Assembly (NCBI GenBank): GCA_003135035.1
Contig: PLDE01000120.1
Location: forward strand, 1-9,307
DNA length: 9,307 nucleotides
Reading direction: 5' to 3'
From: Candidatus Dormiibacterota bacterium
Lineage (GTDB): Bacteria > Chloroflexota > Dormibacteria > Aeolococcales > Bog-877
Shown here: positions 1 to 5,914 of the stretch, piece after piece
Numbering within the stretch: the first letter of the stretch is position 1
How the letters are laid out: every line of letters begins with the position of its first letter
The notes under the pieces: generated by a model
What the model saw: only the letters and a program-made list of their open reading frames with translations
Told to the model about the DNA's origin: nothing
Database searches by the model: none
Made by a program: the position numbers and the translations under genes

Positions 1-287
1 CCGTCGATCATGTAGGTCACCGTCTCGAACCCGCGATGCGGGTGCCAAGGGGTTCCCTTCGGCTCACCCGGGGCGTAGTCGACTTCGCCCATCTGGTCCA
101 TGTGGACGAAGGGGTCGAGCTCCGCCTTGCTCACGCCAGCGAATGCCCGACGGACCGGGAAGCCTTCGCCCTCCAGGGCACTGGGGGCAACCGTGATTGA
201 GCTCACCGGCCGAGTGCGGATCAGCCCCGGGTCCAGTACCGGGACTCGGGGAAGGGACAGAGGATCCGCCGCGGTGATTGCCGGCAT
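1..287 (-). CDS. Pirin family protein, N-terminal part (cut by window start)
   Basis: The reading frame starts at ATG 287-285 and runs off the left edge after 95 codons, so the C-terminal cupin half is missing. The visible part begins MPAITAADPLSLP and holds the pirin signature: FVHMDQMGEVDY near residues 61-72, then WHPHRGFETVTYMIDG near 80-95. In characterised pirins the histidines of the HPHRG segment bind the active-site metal, and both are present. Pirins are cytoplasmic two-cupin proteins; some have quercetin 2,3-dioxygenase activity and others act as regulators, so the substrate cannot be named. The start is well supported: AGGAGG (complement of 293-298) lies 5 nt upstream of the ATG. 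The gene is 75 bp downstream of the EF-G-like gene on the same strand but has its own TATAAT box, so it is probably an independent transcript. Family assignment is firm; function is not. Confidence 0.9.
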   Translation of the reverse strand, partial: MPAITAADPLSLPRVPVLDPGLIRTRPVSSITVAPSALEGEGFPVRRAFAGVSKAELDPFVHMDQMGEVDYAPGEPKGTPWHPHRGFETVTYMID

Positions 288-328
288 CTGCGCCTCCTGG
301 TGGTTCGCTAGCGCTTGAGGGAAAGTCG

Positions 329-340
329 TTGCTTAAGCAA
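329..340. repeat. 12-bp perfect palindrome TTGCTTAAGCAA, candidate operator
   Basis: Positions 329-340 read TTGCTTAAGCAA on both strands. The site abuts, and by one base overlaps, the TATAAT box of the pirin-family gene, so it covers the expected transcription start. A dimeric repressor bound here would block initiation. The position and symmetry are seen directly; the operator role is inferred. Chance occurrence of a single 12-bp palindrome cannot be excluded. Confidence 0.4.
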
Positions 341-345
341 TTATA
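340..345 (-). promoter_or_regulatory. TATAAT -10 box for the pirin-family gene
   Basis: Read on the minus strand, 345-340 is a perfect TATAAT in the 75-bp gap between the EF-G-like stop and the pirin start. In this GC-rich region such an AT-rich hexamer stands out. No good -35 hexamer is visible at 16-18 bp spacing, so if this is a sigma-70-type promoter it may need an activator. Transcription would start around 330-335, giving a leader of about 45 nt that includes the AGGAGG ribosome-binding site. Confidence 0.5.
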
Positions 346-362
346 GCCCAGCGCGGGCCAGC

Positions 363-2411
363 CTAAGCGCTCGCCGCCTCGCGGGTATGCAGATGTTGCT
401 GACGGGCGGCAATGATCGGCTGAGCCACCTGCGCCGGCACCTCCTCGTAGTGATCGAAGGTCATGGTGTAGCGTCCCCGACCCTGGGTTAGGGCGCGAAG
501 CTCGATGGGAAAGTGGTACATCTCAGCCAGAGGGACGCGGGCTGAAACCTGCTCCAGGCCGGTGCCAACCGGGTTCATCCCTCCGATGTGACCCCGGCGA
601 GCGTTGAGGTGCCCGATGACTTCGCCCATGTGGTCGGCCGGGACAGTGACCACCACCTCCATGACCGGCTCGAGCAGGTAGGCGCCGGCCTTCTCCACCG
701 CCTCCCGCATCGCCATCGCGCCCGCCAGCTGGAAGGCAATGTCCTTGCCATCGACAGGGTGGGTTGAGCCGTCCACCAGCTTCACCTTGACATCGACAAT
801 GGGAAAGCCAGCCAGCGCGCCCTGCTCGAGGGTCTGGCGAACCCCCTTCTCAACCGAGAGCCGGAACTGCTGGGGTATGGCTCCGCCGAAGATCTTGTCT
901 TCCCAGACGAACCCAGCCCCGCGGACTAGCGGCTCTATCTCGATGGTGCAGTCTCCGTACAGACCGGCGCCGCCCGACTGCTTCTTGTATTTGTGCTGCT
1001 GGCGGGCAGACGCCCGGACCGCCTCCTGGTAGGGCACCTGGGGAACGGCCAGGAGTGCTTCAACTTGGTACTTGCGGCGCAGTTTCTCCAGAGTGACCTC
1101 CAAGTGGACGTCCCCAAGCCCGTGCAGCAGGCTCTCGTGGGTGCCCGGCTCGCGCTCGATCCGGAGGGTGGGGTCCTCTTCCAGGATGTGGGTCAGGCCG
1201 GAATGGATCTTCTCCTCGTCGCCCTTGGCCTTGGGTCGAATCGCCATGGTGTAGGAAGTGGGCGGAAACTGAGGAATCGGGCTTGCCGCGGTTCCTCGGG
1301 GCCCGAGGGTGTCCCCGGTTGCCACGTGGATGAGCTTGGTGGCGGCCCCAATCTCGCCCCTGACCAGCTGCTCAACCGGCTCCAGGGACTTCCCCTTGGG
1401 CCGCATCGGCCGGGCGATTCTTTCCTCCGCACCGGTGCGGGTGTTGACAAGGTGAGCATCGCCCTGCAGGCTCCCCCTAACCACCCGGAAGTAGGAGATC
1501 TTGCCGAAGGGATCGGCCACGGTCTTGAAGAAGAAGAGGGTTGGTGGGCCGGTTTCGGGGGCCGGCACCGTCACCCGGCCTAGGCAGTTGGCCAGCGCGT
1601 CGAGTACCGGCTTGGCCCCCAGCGCGTGGGCCGATGCCGAGACCAAGACTGGGGCCAGTTTGCCGGAGGCGGTCGCTTGGTGGAGAGCCTCGAGTAGCTG
1701 ATCTGCCGATGGCTCCTCTCCCTCTAGGTAGCGCTCCAGCATCTGATCGTCTGTCTCGGCAACCGCCTCGACCAGCTCCTGCCGTCTCCGCGACACCTGG
1801 TCTTGAAGTTCGGCTGGGCAACTCGTTTCGCTGTAACCGCCCTGGGGATCAAAGATGAGGGCTCGCTGGGTAAGCAGATCCACCGCTCCTTGGAAGGAAT
1901 GCTCGGAACCGATCGGCAGCTGGAGGGCGATCGGCCTAGGCGTGAAGCGGCGCTGCAGCCCGGCATAGGTGGCCTCGAAGTCGGCATGCTCCTTGTCCAG
2001 CTTGGTGATGACGATCAGGCGGGGCAGCTGCCGTTCCGCCAGCAGATCCCAAGTGCTCTCGGCACCCAGGGGCGGATTGCCGCCGGCGTTGGCCCCCACC
2101 ACGATGACCGCCGCGTCTGCGACAGATAGGGCCTCCACGACCTCGCCCTCGAAGTCTTGGAAACCCGGGGTGTCGAGCAGGGCCAGGGCCGAGTCCTTCC
2201 AGCGCAGGCAGGCTATTCCCAGCTGCACCGAGATGTGGCGCCGCTGCTCCTCCGGCTCGTAGTCGAGGACGGCGGTTCCCTGATCGGTCGAGCCCAGCCG
2301 GGGAGAGGCCCCGGCGGCGAAGAGTAAAGACTCCGCCAGGGTGGTCTTACCGTCGTGGCTGTGGCCCAAGATGGCAACGTTCAGCCCGGGCCCCCGCAAG
2401 CCCACTGCCAT
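363..2411 (-). CDS. Elongation factor G-like GTPase (EF-G paralogue)
   Basis: A translation-factor GTPase of 682 residues, close to the usual EF-G length of about 690-700, with all five domains. The P-loop is GHSHDGKT (16-23), the switch I end is RRHIS (57-61) where EF-G has RGIT, G3 is DTPGF (80-84), G4 is TKLD (136-139) and G5 is SASA near 248-251. Domain II is about 285-375, domain III about 388-460, domain IV about 470-595 with SGGAGLYGD and the tip motif DGSTH (527-531), and domain V about 596-675 with IGHLNARRGHIGGM. The G3 His that canonical EF-G uses for GTP hydrolysis is Phe here, and G4 has Thr for Asn. These changes, with the DYEPEE-RR segment, match the EF-G-like (FusA2 or EF-G2) subfamily rather than the essential fusA translocase. 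It stands alone, without the rpsL-rpsG-tuf neighbours of fusA. Its exact ribosomal role is unknown. The ATG at 2411-2409 precedes a typical N-terminus; the ribosome-binding site is weak. Confidence 0.93.
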   Translation of the reverse strand: MAVGLRGPGLNVAILGHSHDGKTTLAESLLFAAGASPRLGSTDQGTAVLDYEPEEQRRHISVQLGIACLRWKDSALALLDTPGFQDFEGEVVEALSVADAAVIVVGANAGGNPPLGAESTWDLLAERQLPRLIVITKLDKEHADFEATYAGLQRRFTPRPIALQLPIGSEHSFQGAVDLLTQRALIFDPQGGYSETSCPAELQDQVSRRRQELVEAVAETDDQMLERYLEGEEPSADQLLEALHQATASGKLAPVLVSASAHALGAKPVLDALANCLGRVTVPAPETGPPTLFFFKTVADPFGKISYFRVVRGSLQGDAHLVNTRTGAEERIARPMRPKGKSLEPVEQLVRGEIGAATKLIHVATGDTLGPRGTAASPIPQFPPTSYTMAIRPKAKGDEEKIHSGLTHILEEDPTLRIEREPGTHESLLHGLGDVHLEVTLEKLRRKYQVEALLAVPQVPYQEAVRASARQQHKYKKQSGGAGLYGDCTIEIEPLVRGAGFVWEDKIFGGAIPQQFRLSVEKGVRQTLEQGALAGFPIVDVKVKLVDGSTHPVDGKDIAFQLAGAMAMREAVEKAGAYLLEPVMEVVVTVPADHMGEVIGHLNARRGHIGGMNPVGTGLEQVSARVPLAEMYHFPIELRALTQGRGRYTMTFDHYEEVPAQVAQPIIAARQQHLHTREAASA

Positions 2412-2421
2412 TCCGAGCCTG

Positions 2422-2450
2422 ATTCTAGGGCCGCTCGCCGCCGATTACAG
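2422..2450 (-). promoter_or_regulatory. Possible promoter of the EF-G-like gene
   Basis: Read on the minus strand, 2427-2422 is TAGAAT (5 of 6 to TATAAT), and 17 bp upstream 2450-2445 is CTGTAA, a poor (3 of 6) -35 match. The -10 box ends 10 bp before the ATG at 2411, so the transcript would have almost no leader, consistent with the weak Shine-Dalgarno there. The same 61-bp gap must also serve folP on the plus strand, for which I see no convincing boxes. Confidence 0.35.
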
Positions 2451-2472
2451 CACCTGCGGCAAACTGCCGGGA

Positions 2473-3627
2473 ATGGCCATCGACCCCAGCCCGCCTCTGC
2501 TCGTTCGGCTATTGCGGCCCTATCCCGATCTGGCGACTCTCGGGGGCGCAAGTGAGCTCTGCCTGCGCCTGACCGAGGGCGACGGTTCCCCCGGGATCGA
2601 GGCCCATCTGGCCGGGACCGGAGCCGACCGGGTCGCCCTCCTTGGGGAGGGGACGGTGCTGGTCGAGGGTCGGCTGGACCGTCTGCTTGCGGGAGTCCAA
2701 TCTCTGCCGGCGGACCTGGCACGATCAGCCACCGTCCGAGCGCTTCGCGACACCCTGGTTCACCTCCAGGGCCCCGCCCCAAGCCTGCGGGTGGGCGACC
2801 AGGTCTGGGAGTTCGGCAAGCGCACTTACGTATTGGGGATCGTCAACGTCACCCCCGACTCCTTCAGTGGTGACGGCGTCGGCAGCTGGCCAGAGGCAGC
2901 CGTGGAGCAGGCCCGACGACTGGTCGCCGAAGGGGCCGACGCCCTCGACATCGGTGGCGAAAGCACCCGTCCTGGACACGACAAGGTGGAATTGGAAGAG
3001 GAGATCAGGCGGGTCCTCCCCGCCCTGGAACTGATCGCCAGCGAGCTGAGCATCCCGATCTTCGTGGACACCAGCAAGCCCGCCGTGGCCCGGGCCGCGC
3101 TCGCCGCCGGGGCGGTGGGAGTCAACGACGTATGGGGACTACGTGGCGATCCGGAGATGGCTCAGGTGGTCTCCGAAGCCAGGGCGGCGGTGATCTGCAT
3201 GCACAACCAGATCGGGCACCAGTACTCCGATCTCCTGAGCGACGTGCTAGCTCAGCTGCAGGGATCTCTGGGCTTGGCCGAGGCGGCTGGGGTTGCTCGT
3301 GAACAGGTGGTACTTGACCCGGGCATCGGCTTCGGCAAGATGCCCTCCCAGAACTACGAGGTGTTGCGCCGACTGATCGAGCTCCGAGCTCTGGGCTGCC
3401 CGATTTTGGTCGGAACCTCCCGTAAGTCCCTGATCGGGTGGCTGCTGGACGAGCGCCCGGTCGATGGGCGACTGCTCGGGACAGCTGCCACCGTGGCTTG
3501 GTCGGTCGCCGCCGGGGCCGATGTCGTGCGCGTTCACGACGTGGCCCAGATGCGGGACGTGACCCGGGTCATGGATATGGTGGCGCGGGGCAGTCGAGCT
3601 GAGTCGCCATGGCCTCCCCTTCCTTGA
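2473..3627 (+). CDS. folP: Dihydropteroate synthase with N-terminal extension
   Basis: The protein joins 6-hydroxymethyl-7,8-dihydropterin diphosphate to p-aminobenzoate to make 7,8-dihydropteroate, the sulfonamide-targeted step of folate synthesis. From ATG 2473 it has 384 residues. The TIM-barrel domain covers about 117-375 and carries every expected motif: GIVNVTPDSFSGDG (loop 1), ALDIGGESTRPG (loop 2), FVDTSKP, VNDVWG, CMHN, DPGIGFGK, LVGTSRKSLIG and RVHDV. About 115 residues precede the barrel, so the protein is longer than the usual roughly 280. Longer dihydropteroate synthases with a similar front part are known in some Clostridia and related bacteria. The frame stays open back to a GTG at 2341, but that stretch overlaps the start of the divergent EF-G-like gene and looks non-coding, so 2473 is chosen; its ribosome-binding site (CCGGGA) is weak. 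The last 19 bp overlap folK. Confidence 0.95.
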   Translation: MAIDPSPPLLVRLLRPYPDLATLGGASELCLRLTEGDGSPGIEAHLAGTGADRVALLGEGTVLVEGRLDRLLAGVQSLPADLARSATVRALRDTLVHLQGPAPSLRVGDQVWEFGKRTYVLGIVNVTPDSFSGDGVGSWPEAAVEQARRLVAEGADALDIGGESTRPGHDKVELEEEIRRVLPALELIASELSIPIFVDTSKPAVARAALAAGAVGVNDVWGLRGDPEMAQVVSEARAAVICMHNQIGHQYSDLLSDVLAQLQGSLGLAEAAGVAREQVVLDPGIGFGKMPSQNYEVLRRLIELRALGCPILVGTSRKSLIGWLLDERPVDGRLLGTAATVAWSVAAGADVVRVHDVAQMRDVTRVMDMVARGSRAESPWPPLP

Positions 3628-4133
3628 GTTCGAGGGCGGTTCTGTCGCTGGGCAGTAACCTCCCGCCCCGGGGCCACTGGCTCGACCTGGCGTTCGAGGT
3701 CTTCCGAGAGGAGGGAGTTGAGGTAGTCGCGGCCTCTCCCCGATGGAACACGACTGCCATTGGCAGTCCGCCCCAACCTGATTTCCTCAACCAAGTGGTC
3801 TTGGTCGAGGCGGTCCGGCGCGGGCGAGCCTGGCTCGAACTGGCATTGACGGTGGAGCGCAGGGCGGGGCGCCGACGGGCGGTACCCAAGGGGCCGCGCA
3901 CGCTGGATGTCGACGTGATCATGATCGAGGGCGAAACCTGGTGTTCGCCCGAGCTGACCGTGCCCCATCCGGCGCTGCTGCATCGCCCCTACCTGTTGCG
4001 CGGGGTCGCTCAACTGGTGCCGGGTTGGGTCCTCCCTGGAGAGAGTCGGTCCATTACCGAGCTGGCCCGGGACCTCCTCTCAGGGAGTTGGGCTGGCCTC
4101 GGGCCAGCATCGCCAGGGGCCCTAGAGGGGTAG
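3609..4133 (+). CDS. folK: 2-amino-4-hydroxy-6-hydroxymethyldihydropteridine diphosphokinase (HPPK)
   Basis: The enzyme transfers diphosphate from ATP to 6-hydroxymethyl-7,8-dihydropterin, making the substrate used by the dihydropteroate synthase encoded just upstream. It has 174 residues, within the normal HPPK range. Visible motifs in order are LSLGSNL (12-18), FLNQV (59-63), the nucleotide and metal site GPRTLDVDVI with Asp100 and Asp102 as the Mg-binding pair, and PHPALLHRPYLL (119-130). The ATG at 3609 lies inside folP, giving a 19-bp overlap that suggests translational coupling. A TTG at 3624 that overlaps the folP stop is an alternative start, but neither has a clear Shine-Dalgarno. 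The 3' end overlaps the end of the convergent minus-strand gene by 12 bp. No folB or folE lies in the window. Confidence 0.95.
   Translation: MASPSLSSRAVLSLGSNLPPRGHWLDLAFEVFREEGVEVVAASPRWNTTAIGSPPQPDFLNQVVLVEAVRRGRAWLELALTVERRAGRRRAVPKGPRTLDVDVIMIEGETWCSPELTVPHPALLHRPYLLRGVAQLVPGWVLPGESRSITELARDLLSGSWAGLGPASPGALEG
4092..4108. other. Strong small hairpin at the folK 3' end
   Basis: GCTGGCC (4092-4098), a 3-nt loop TCG, and GGCCAGC (4102-4108) form a perfect 7-bp GC-rich stem. It lies inside the last codons of folK and just beyond the stop of the convergent minus-strand gene. It could slow or end transcription coming from either side. No T-run follows on either strand, so it is not a standard intrinsic terminator. 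Confidence 0.35.
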
Positions 4134-4763
4134 CCGGTCAGCCAAGGCAGGGGTTGCCTTGAGAGTGCTGGCAACCACCTGACACGCTTCTCCCAGATCA
4201 GGCGGCTCGCTGAGATCCAGGTACCAAGTCTGCTCGGCATGAAACCGCTCCACCCAGATCCCTCCGTTCCGGACGGCCAGCCCAATCCGGACGGTCCGAC
4301 CCTCCTGGCCCGGGACGGCGCGCGAGAGTAGCCCCTCCACAGTCTCCAGCCAGCCATGGATCTCGCTCAACTCCCGGAGCTCGTATCCACCGTCTCCGAG
4401 GTCGAACTCAGCAACCACCTCGACGAACGGGCGGGGAGGATTGCGGCGGTGGTTGCAGACTTCCTCGTCATCGTGGTAGAGCTCACAGTCGCTGCCCGGA
4501 CCGTAGGTGCCGATGTAGGTGAGGAGCGCGTCCCAGTGAAAGTGCAGACTCGCGGCGTAGCGGTGCGGTGGCTCGCTGGCGGGAAGCCGGACCGAAGCGT
4601 GGAAGGTTCGTTCGCCACTGCTGGGCTCAAGTTCATGGCCGACATCGTGGACCACCAAGGAGGCCCTTTCCAGCCCGTCAAGCAACTCGGCGGCCAGTTC
4701 TTCATAGGTGGGGAAGTAGCTCTCCCCCGTCTCTTGACTGTCCTCGTTGCCGTCGTTCTTCAT
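4122..4763 (-). CDS. Conserved-looking hypothetical protein, coupled to the FemX-like gene
   Basis: I do not recognise the family. The protein has 213 residues, is acidic overall, and has no signal peptide or membrane segment, so it should be cytoplasmic. It starts MKNDGNEDSQETGESYF. The middle is rich in His, Trp and Tyr, with LHFHWDALLTYIGTYG near 73-88, and two cysteines lie at 93 and 103 within a charged DDEEVCNHRR stretch. Later come VEVVAEFDLGDGGYELREL (114-132) and WVERFHAEQTWYLDL (170-184), which look like beta-strands of a mixed alpha/beta fold. The start is well supported: ATG 4763-4761 overlaps the TGA (4762-4760) of the upstream FemX-like gene as ATGA, the usual sign of coupled translation. 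The frame continues upstream to 5000, but that part is only the shadow of the FemX-like gene. The 3' end overlaps folK by 12 bp. A role linked to cell-wall bridge synthesis is suggested by position alone. Confidence 0.8.
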   Translation of the reverse strand: MKNDGNEDSQETGESYFPTYEELAAELLDGLERASLVVHDVGHELEPSSGERTFHASVRLPASEPPHRYAASLHFHWDALLTYIGTYGPGSDCELYHDDEEVCNHRRNPPRPFVEVVAEFDLGDGGYELRELSEIHGWLETVEGLLSRAVPGQEGRTVRIGLAVRNGGIWVERFHAEQTWYLDLSEPPDLGEACQVVASTLKATPALADRLPL

Positions 4764-5767
4764 CTGCGCCCTCGCTTCCTCACCTTTTGCCGGACGGTGT
4801 CCGTGACCGACAGGACGGCGGCGCCTCCCGGCCGAAGCTGCCTCAGTCGGGCCCCCGCGTAGCGGACCTGCTCGCCACCAAATCCGAGCTTGAATTGGGC
4901 CAGCCCGCGCCAGGGGTGCTGGGGGTCGTCGTTCTCGGGAATCCCCCAAAGATCGTAGTGATGACCTCCCTCGTCCCGGGCTCGCAGCATCGCCCGCCAC
5001 TGCAAGAACTGGTTGGGCATCCGTTCCCGATGCCGACCGGTTGCCCCCCCGTATAGGTAAGTGGCCTCCTCGGCGAACGCAGCGGTGAGGATGGCGGCTA
5101 CCACCTCACCGTCCACCTCGGCGGTAAGGATGCGGGCAGCCCTTCCGAGCTTCTCCGCGACCAGTTCCAGGTGCTCGGGGCTAGGTAGATGAATTCGCTG
5201 CCTCGCCTCGGTCGCTTCAACGCAGGCGATCAACTGGGCCAGGGTGGCCTCCTCGTTGATGACCACGCCGCGGCGTTGGGCTAGGCGCACGTTGTATCGC
5301 GTCTTCTCCCGGAACTGCCCAAGGATGGCCTCAGGTTGTGGCCGCAGGTCGACCATCACCGTGGCCAGAGGTTGCCGGGGACGGGCAGCCGCCCAGCCCA
5401 GCCAAGGGTGACCCGGCGGAATCTCGTCGGCCGACCAGGGAACCTCGACTTCAAGGACAGCGGCTCGCACCTTCTCGCCCAGCTCAGTTAGGGCCAGCGC
5501 TACCGCCTCGAAGGCGGCGATATCGCTGGCCGCACAGACCGGCCCCCGGGGTACGTAGATTCGGGAGAATCCCGGCACCCCACTGCCAGTCACCTGGGCA
5601 GACAGCGGCAGGAGCCCTTCTGTCGTTGGGATCTCCAGGCGGTGTATGTCCCAGCCGGCTCGGCCCTGCACCTCTCCCCAGGCAAAGGACTGGAGCAGGT
5701 TGGCCGCCGGCCACTCCCGGACCCGGTAGTCCCAGTCAGCTGCCGTCCCCGACCCCGCCGGCAACAT
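4760..5767 (-). CDS. FemX/FemAB-type peptidoglycan bridge aminoacyltransferase
   Basis: A member of the FemABX family, which moves an amino acid from aminoacyl-tRNA onto the peptide stem of lipid II or its soluble precursor to begin the interpeptide bridge. From ATG 5767 it has 335 residues, the size of single-chain FemX without the coiled-coil arm of staphylococcal FemA. Motifs, numbered from this ATG: NLLQSFAWGEVQGRAGW (23-39), YVPRGPV (71-77), FREKTRYNVRLAQRRGV (152-168), TYLYGGA (236-242), NQFLQWRAM (252-260), YDLWGI (271-276) and QFKLGFGGE (291-299). These cover both GNAT-like subdomains. There is no signal peptide, so it works in the cytoplasm. A TTG at 5818 would add 17 residues (MGWPGRSRRA...) that do not resemble the family's N-terminus; I prefer 5767, though neither start has a clear Shine-Dalgarno. 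Which amino acid it adds cannot be read from sequence. Confidence 0.9.
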   Translation of the reverse strand: MLPAGSGTAADWDYRVREWPAANLLQSFAWGEVQGRAGWDIHRLEIPTTEGLLPLSAQVTGSGVPGFSRIYVPRGPVCAASDIAAFEAVALALTELGEKVRAAVLEVEVPWSADEIPPGHPWLGWAAARPRQPLATVMVDLRPQPEAILGQFREKTRYNVRLAQRRGVVINEEATLAQLIACVEATEARQRIHLPSPEHLELVAEKLGRAARILTAEVDGEVVAAILTAAFAEEATYLYGGATGRHRERMPNQFLQWRAMLRARDEGGHHYDLWGIPENDDPQHPWRGLAQFKLGFGGEQVRYAGARLRQLRPGGAAVLSVTDTVRQKVRKRGRR

Positions 5768-5832
5768 CACCGGCGCATTCTGGCAGACGGCTCGACGGGA
5801 CCTCCCGGGCCACCCCAATTCTGAAGTTGGCC

Positions 5833-5844
5833 TATGCTAGTATC
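5833..5844. promoter_or_regulatory. Possible divergent -10 region between the FemX-like and DUF4388 genes
   Basis: This AT-richer patch lies in the 147-bp divergent gap. On the plus strand it offers TATGCT (5833-5838) and TAGTAT (5838-5843). On the minus strand it offers TAGCAT (5839-5834) and GATACT (5844-5839). Each matches TATAAT at about 4 of 6 positions, and no clear -35 box accompanies them. If used, the plus-strand transcript would have a leader of about 65-70 nt before the ATG at 5915. Confidence 0.3.
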
Positions 5845-5871
5845 GCGCGGACCGCAAGTGGGGAGGGCGGG

Positions 5872-5888
5872 CCCGAATTCACTTCGGG
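5872..5888 (+). other. Hairpin in the leader of the DUF4388 gene
   Basis: CCCGAA (5872-5877), loop TTCAC, TTCGGG (5883-5888) form a perfect 6-bp stem. It is followed by the small symmetric CCCTAAGGG (5892-5900), which contains the likely ribosome-binding sequence AAGGGAG (5896-5902). If transcription starts near 5850, both elements lie in the mRNA leader and could affect translation. No T-run follows, so it is not a terminator. Confidence 0.3.
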
Positions 5889-5914
5889 TTGCCCTAAGGG
5901 AGCTACTCGCCAAA

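Noticed and set aside
344..360. Hairpin TGGCCC/GGGCTA (minus strand) as a terminator for the EF-G-like gene
   Set aside because: The stem is short and includes a G-T pair, no T-run follows, and it overlaps the TATAAT box, which explains the patch better.
993..1583. 196-codon plus-strand open frame inside the EF-G-like gene
   Set aside because: It is fully antisense to a well-supported gene, has no recognisable domain, and long antisense frames are expected in GC-rich coding DNA.
2341..2472. Upstream extension of folP to GTG 2341
   Set aside because: Most of it overlaps the start of the divergent EF-G-like gene, including its P-loop codons, and the residues do not resemble any FolP N-terminus.
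3534..4013. 159-codon minus-strand frame across the folP/folK junction
   Set aside because: Antisense shadow of folK; the plus-strand frame has all HPPK motifs and this one has none.
4764..5000. Upstream extension of the hypothetical protein to an earlier start at 5000
   Set aside because: The added 79 residues are low-complexity Arg/Pro/Gly-rich and lie entirely within the FemX-like gene in another frame. The ATGA overlap at 4763 gives a far better start.
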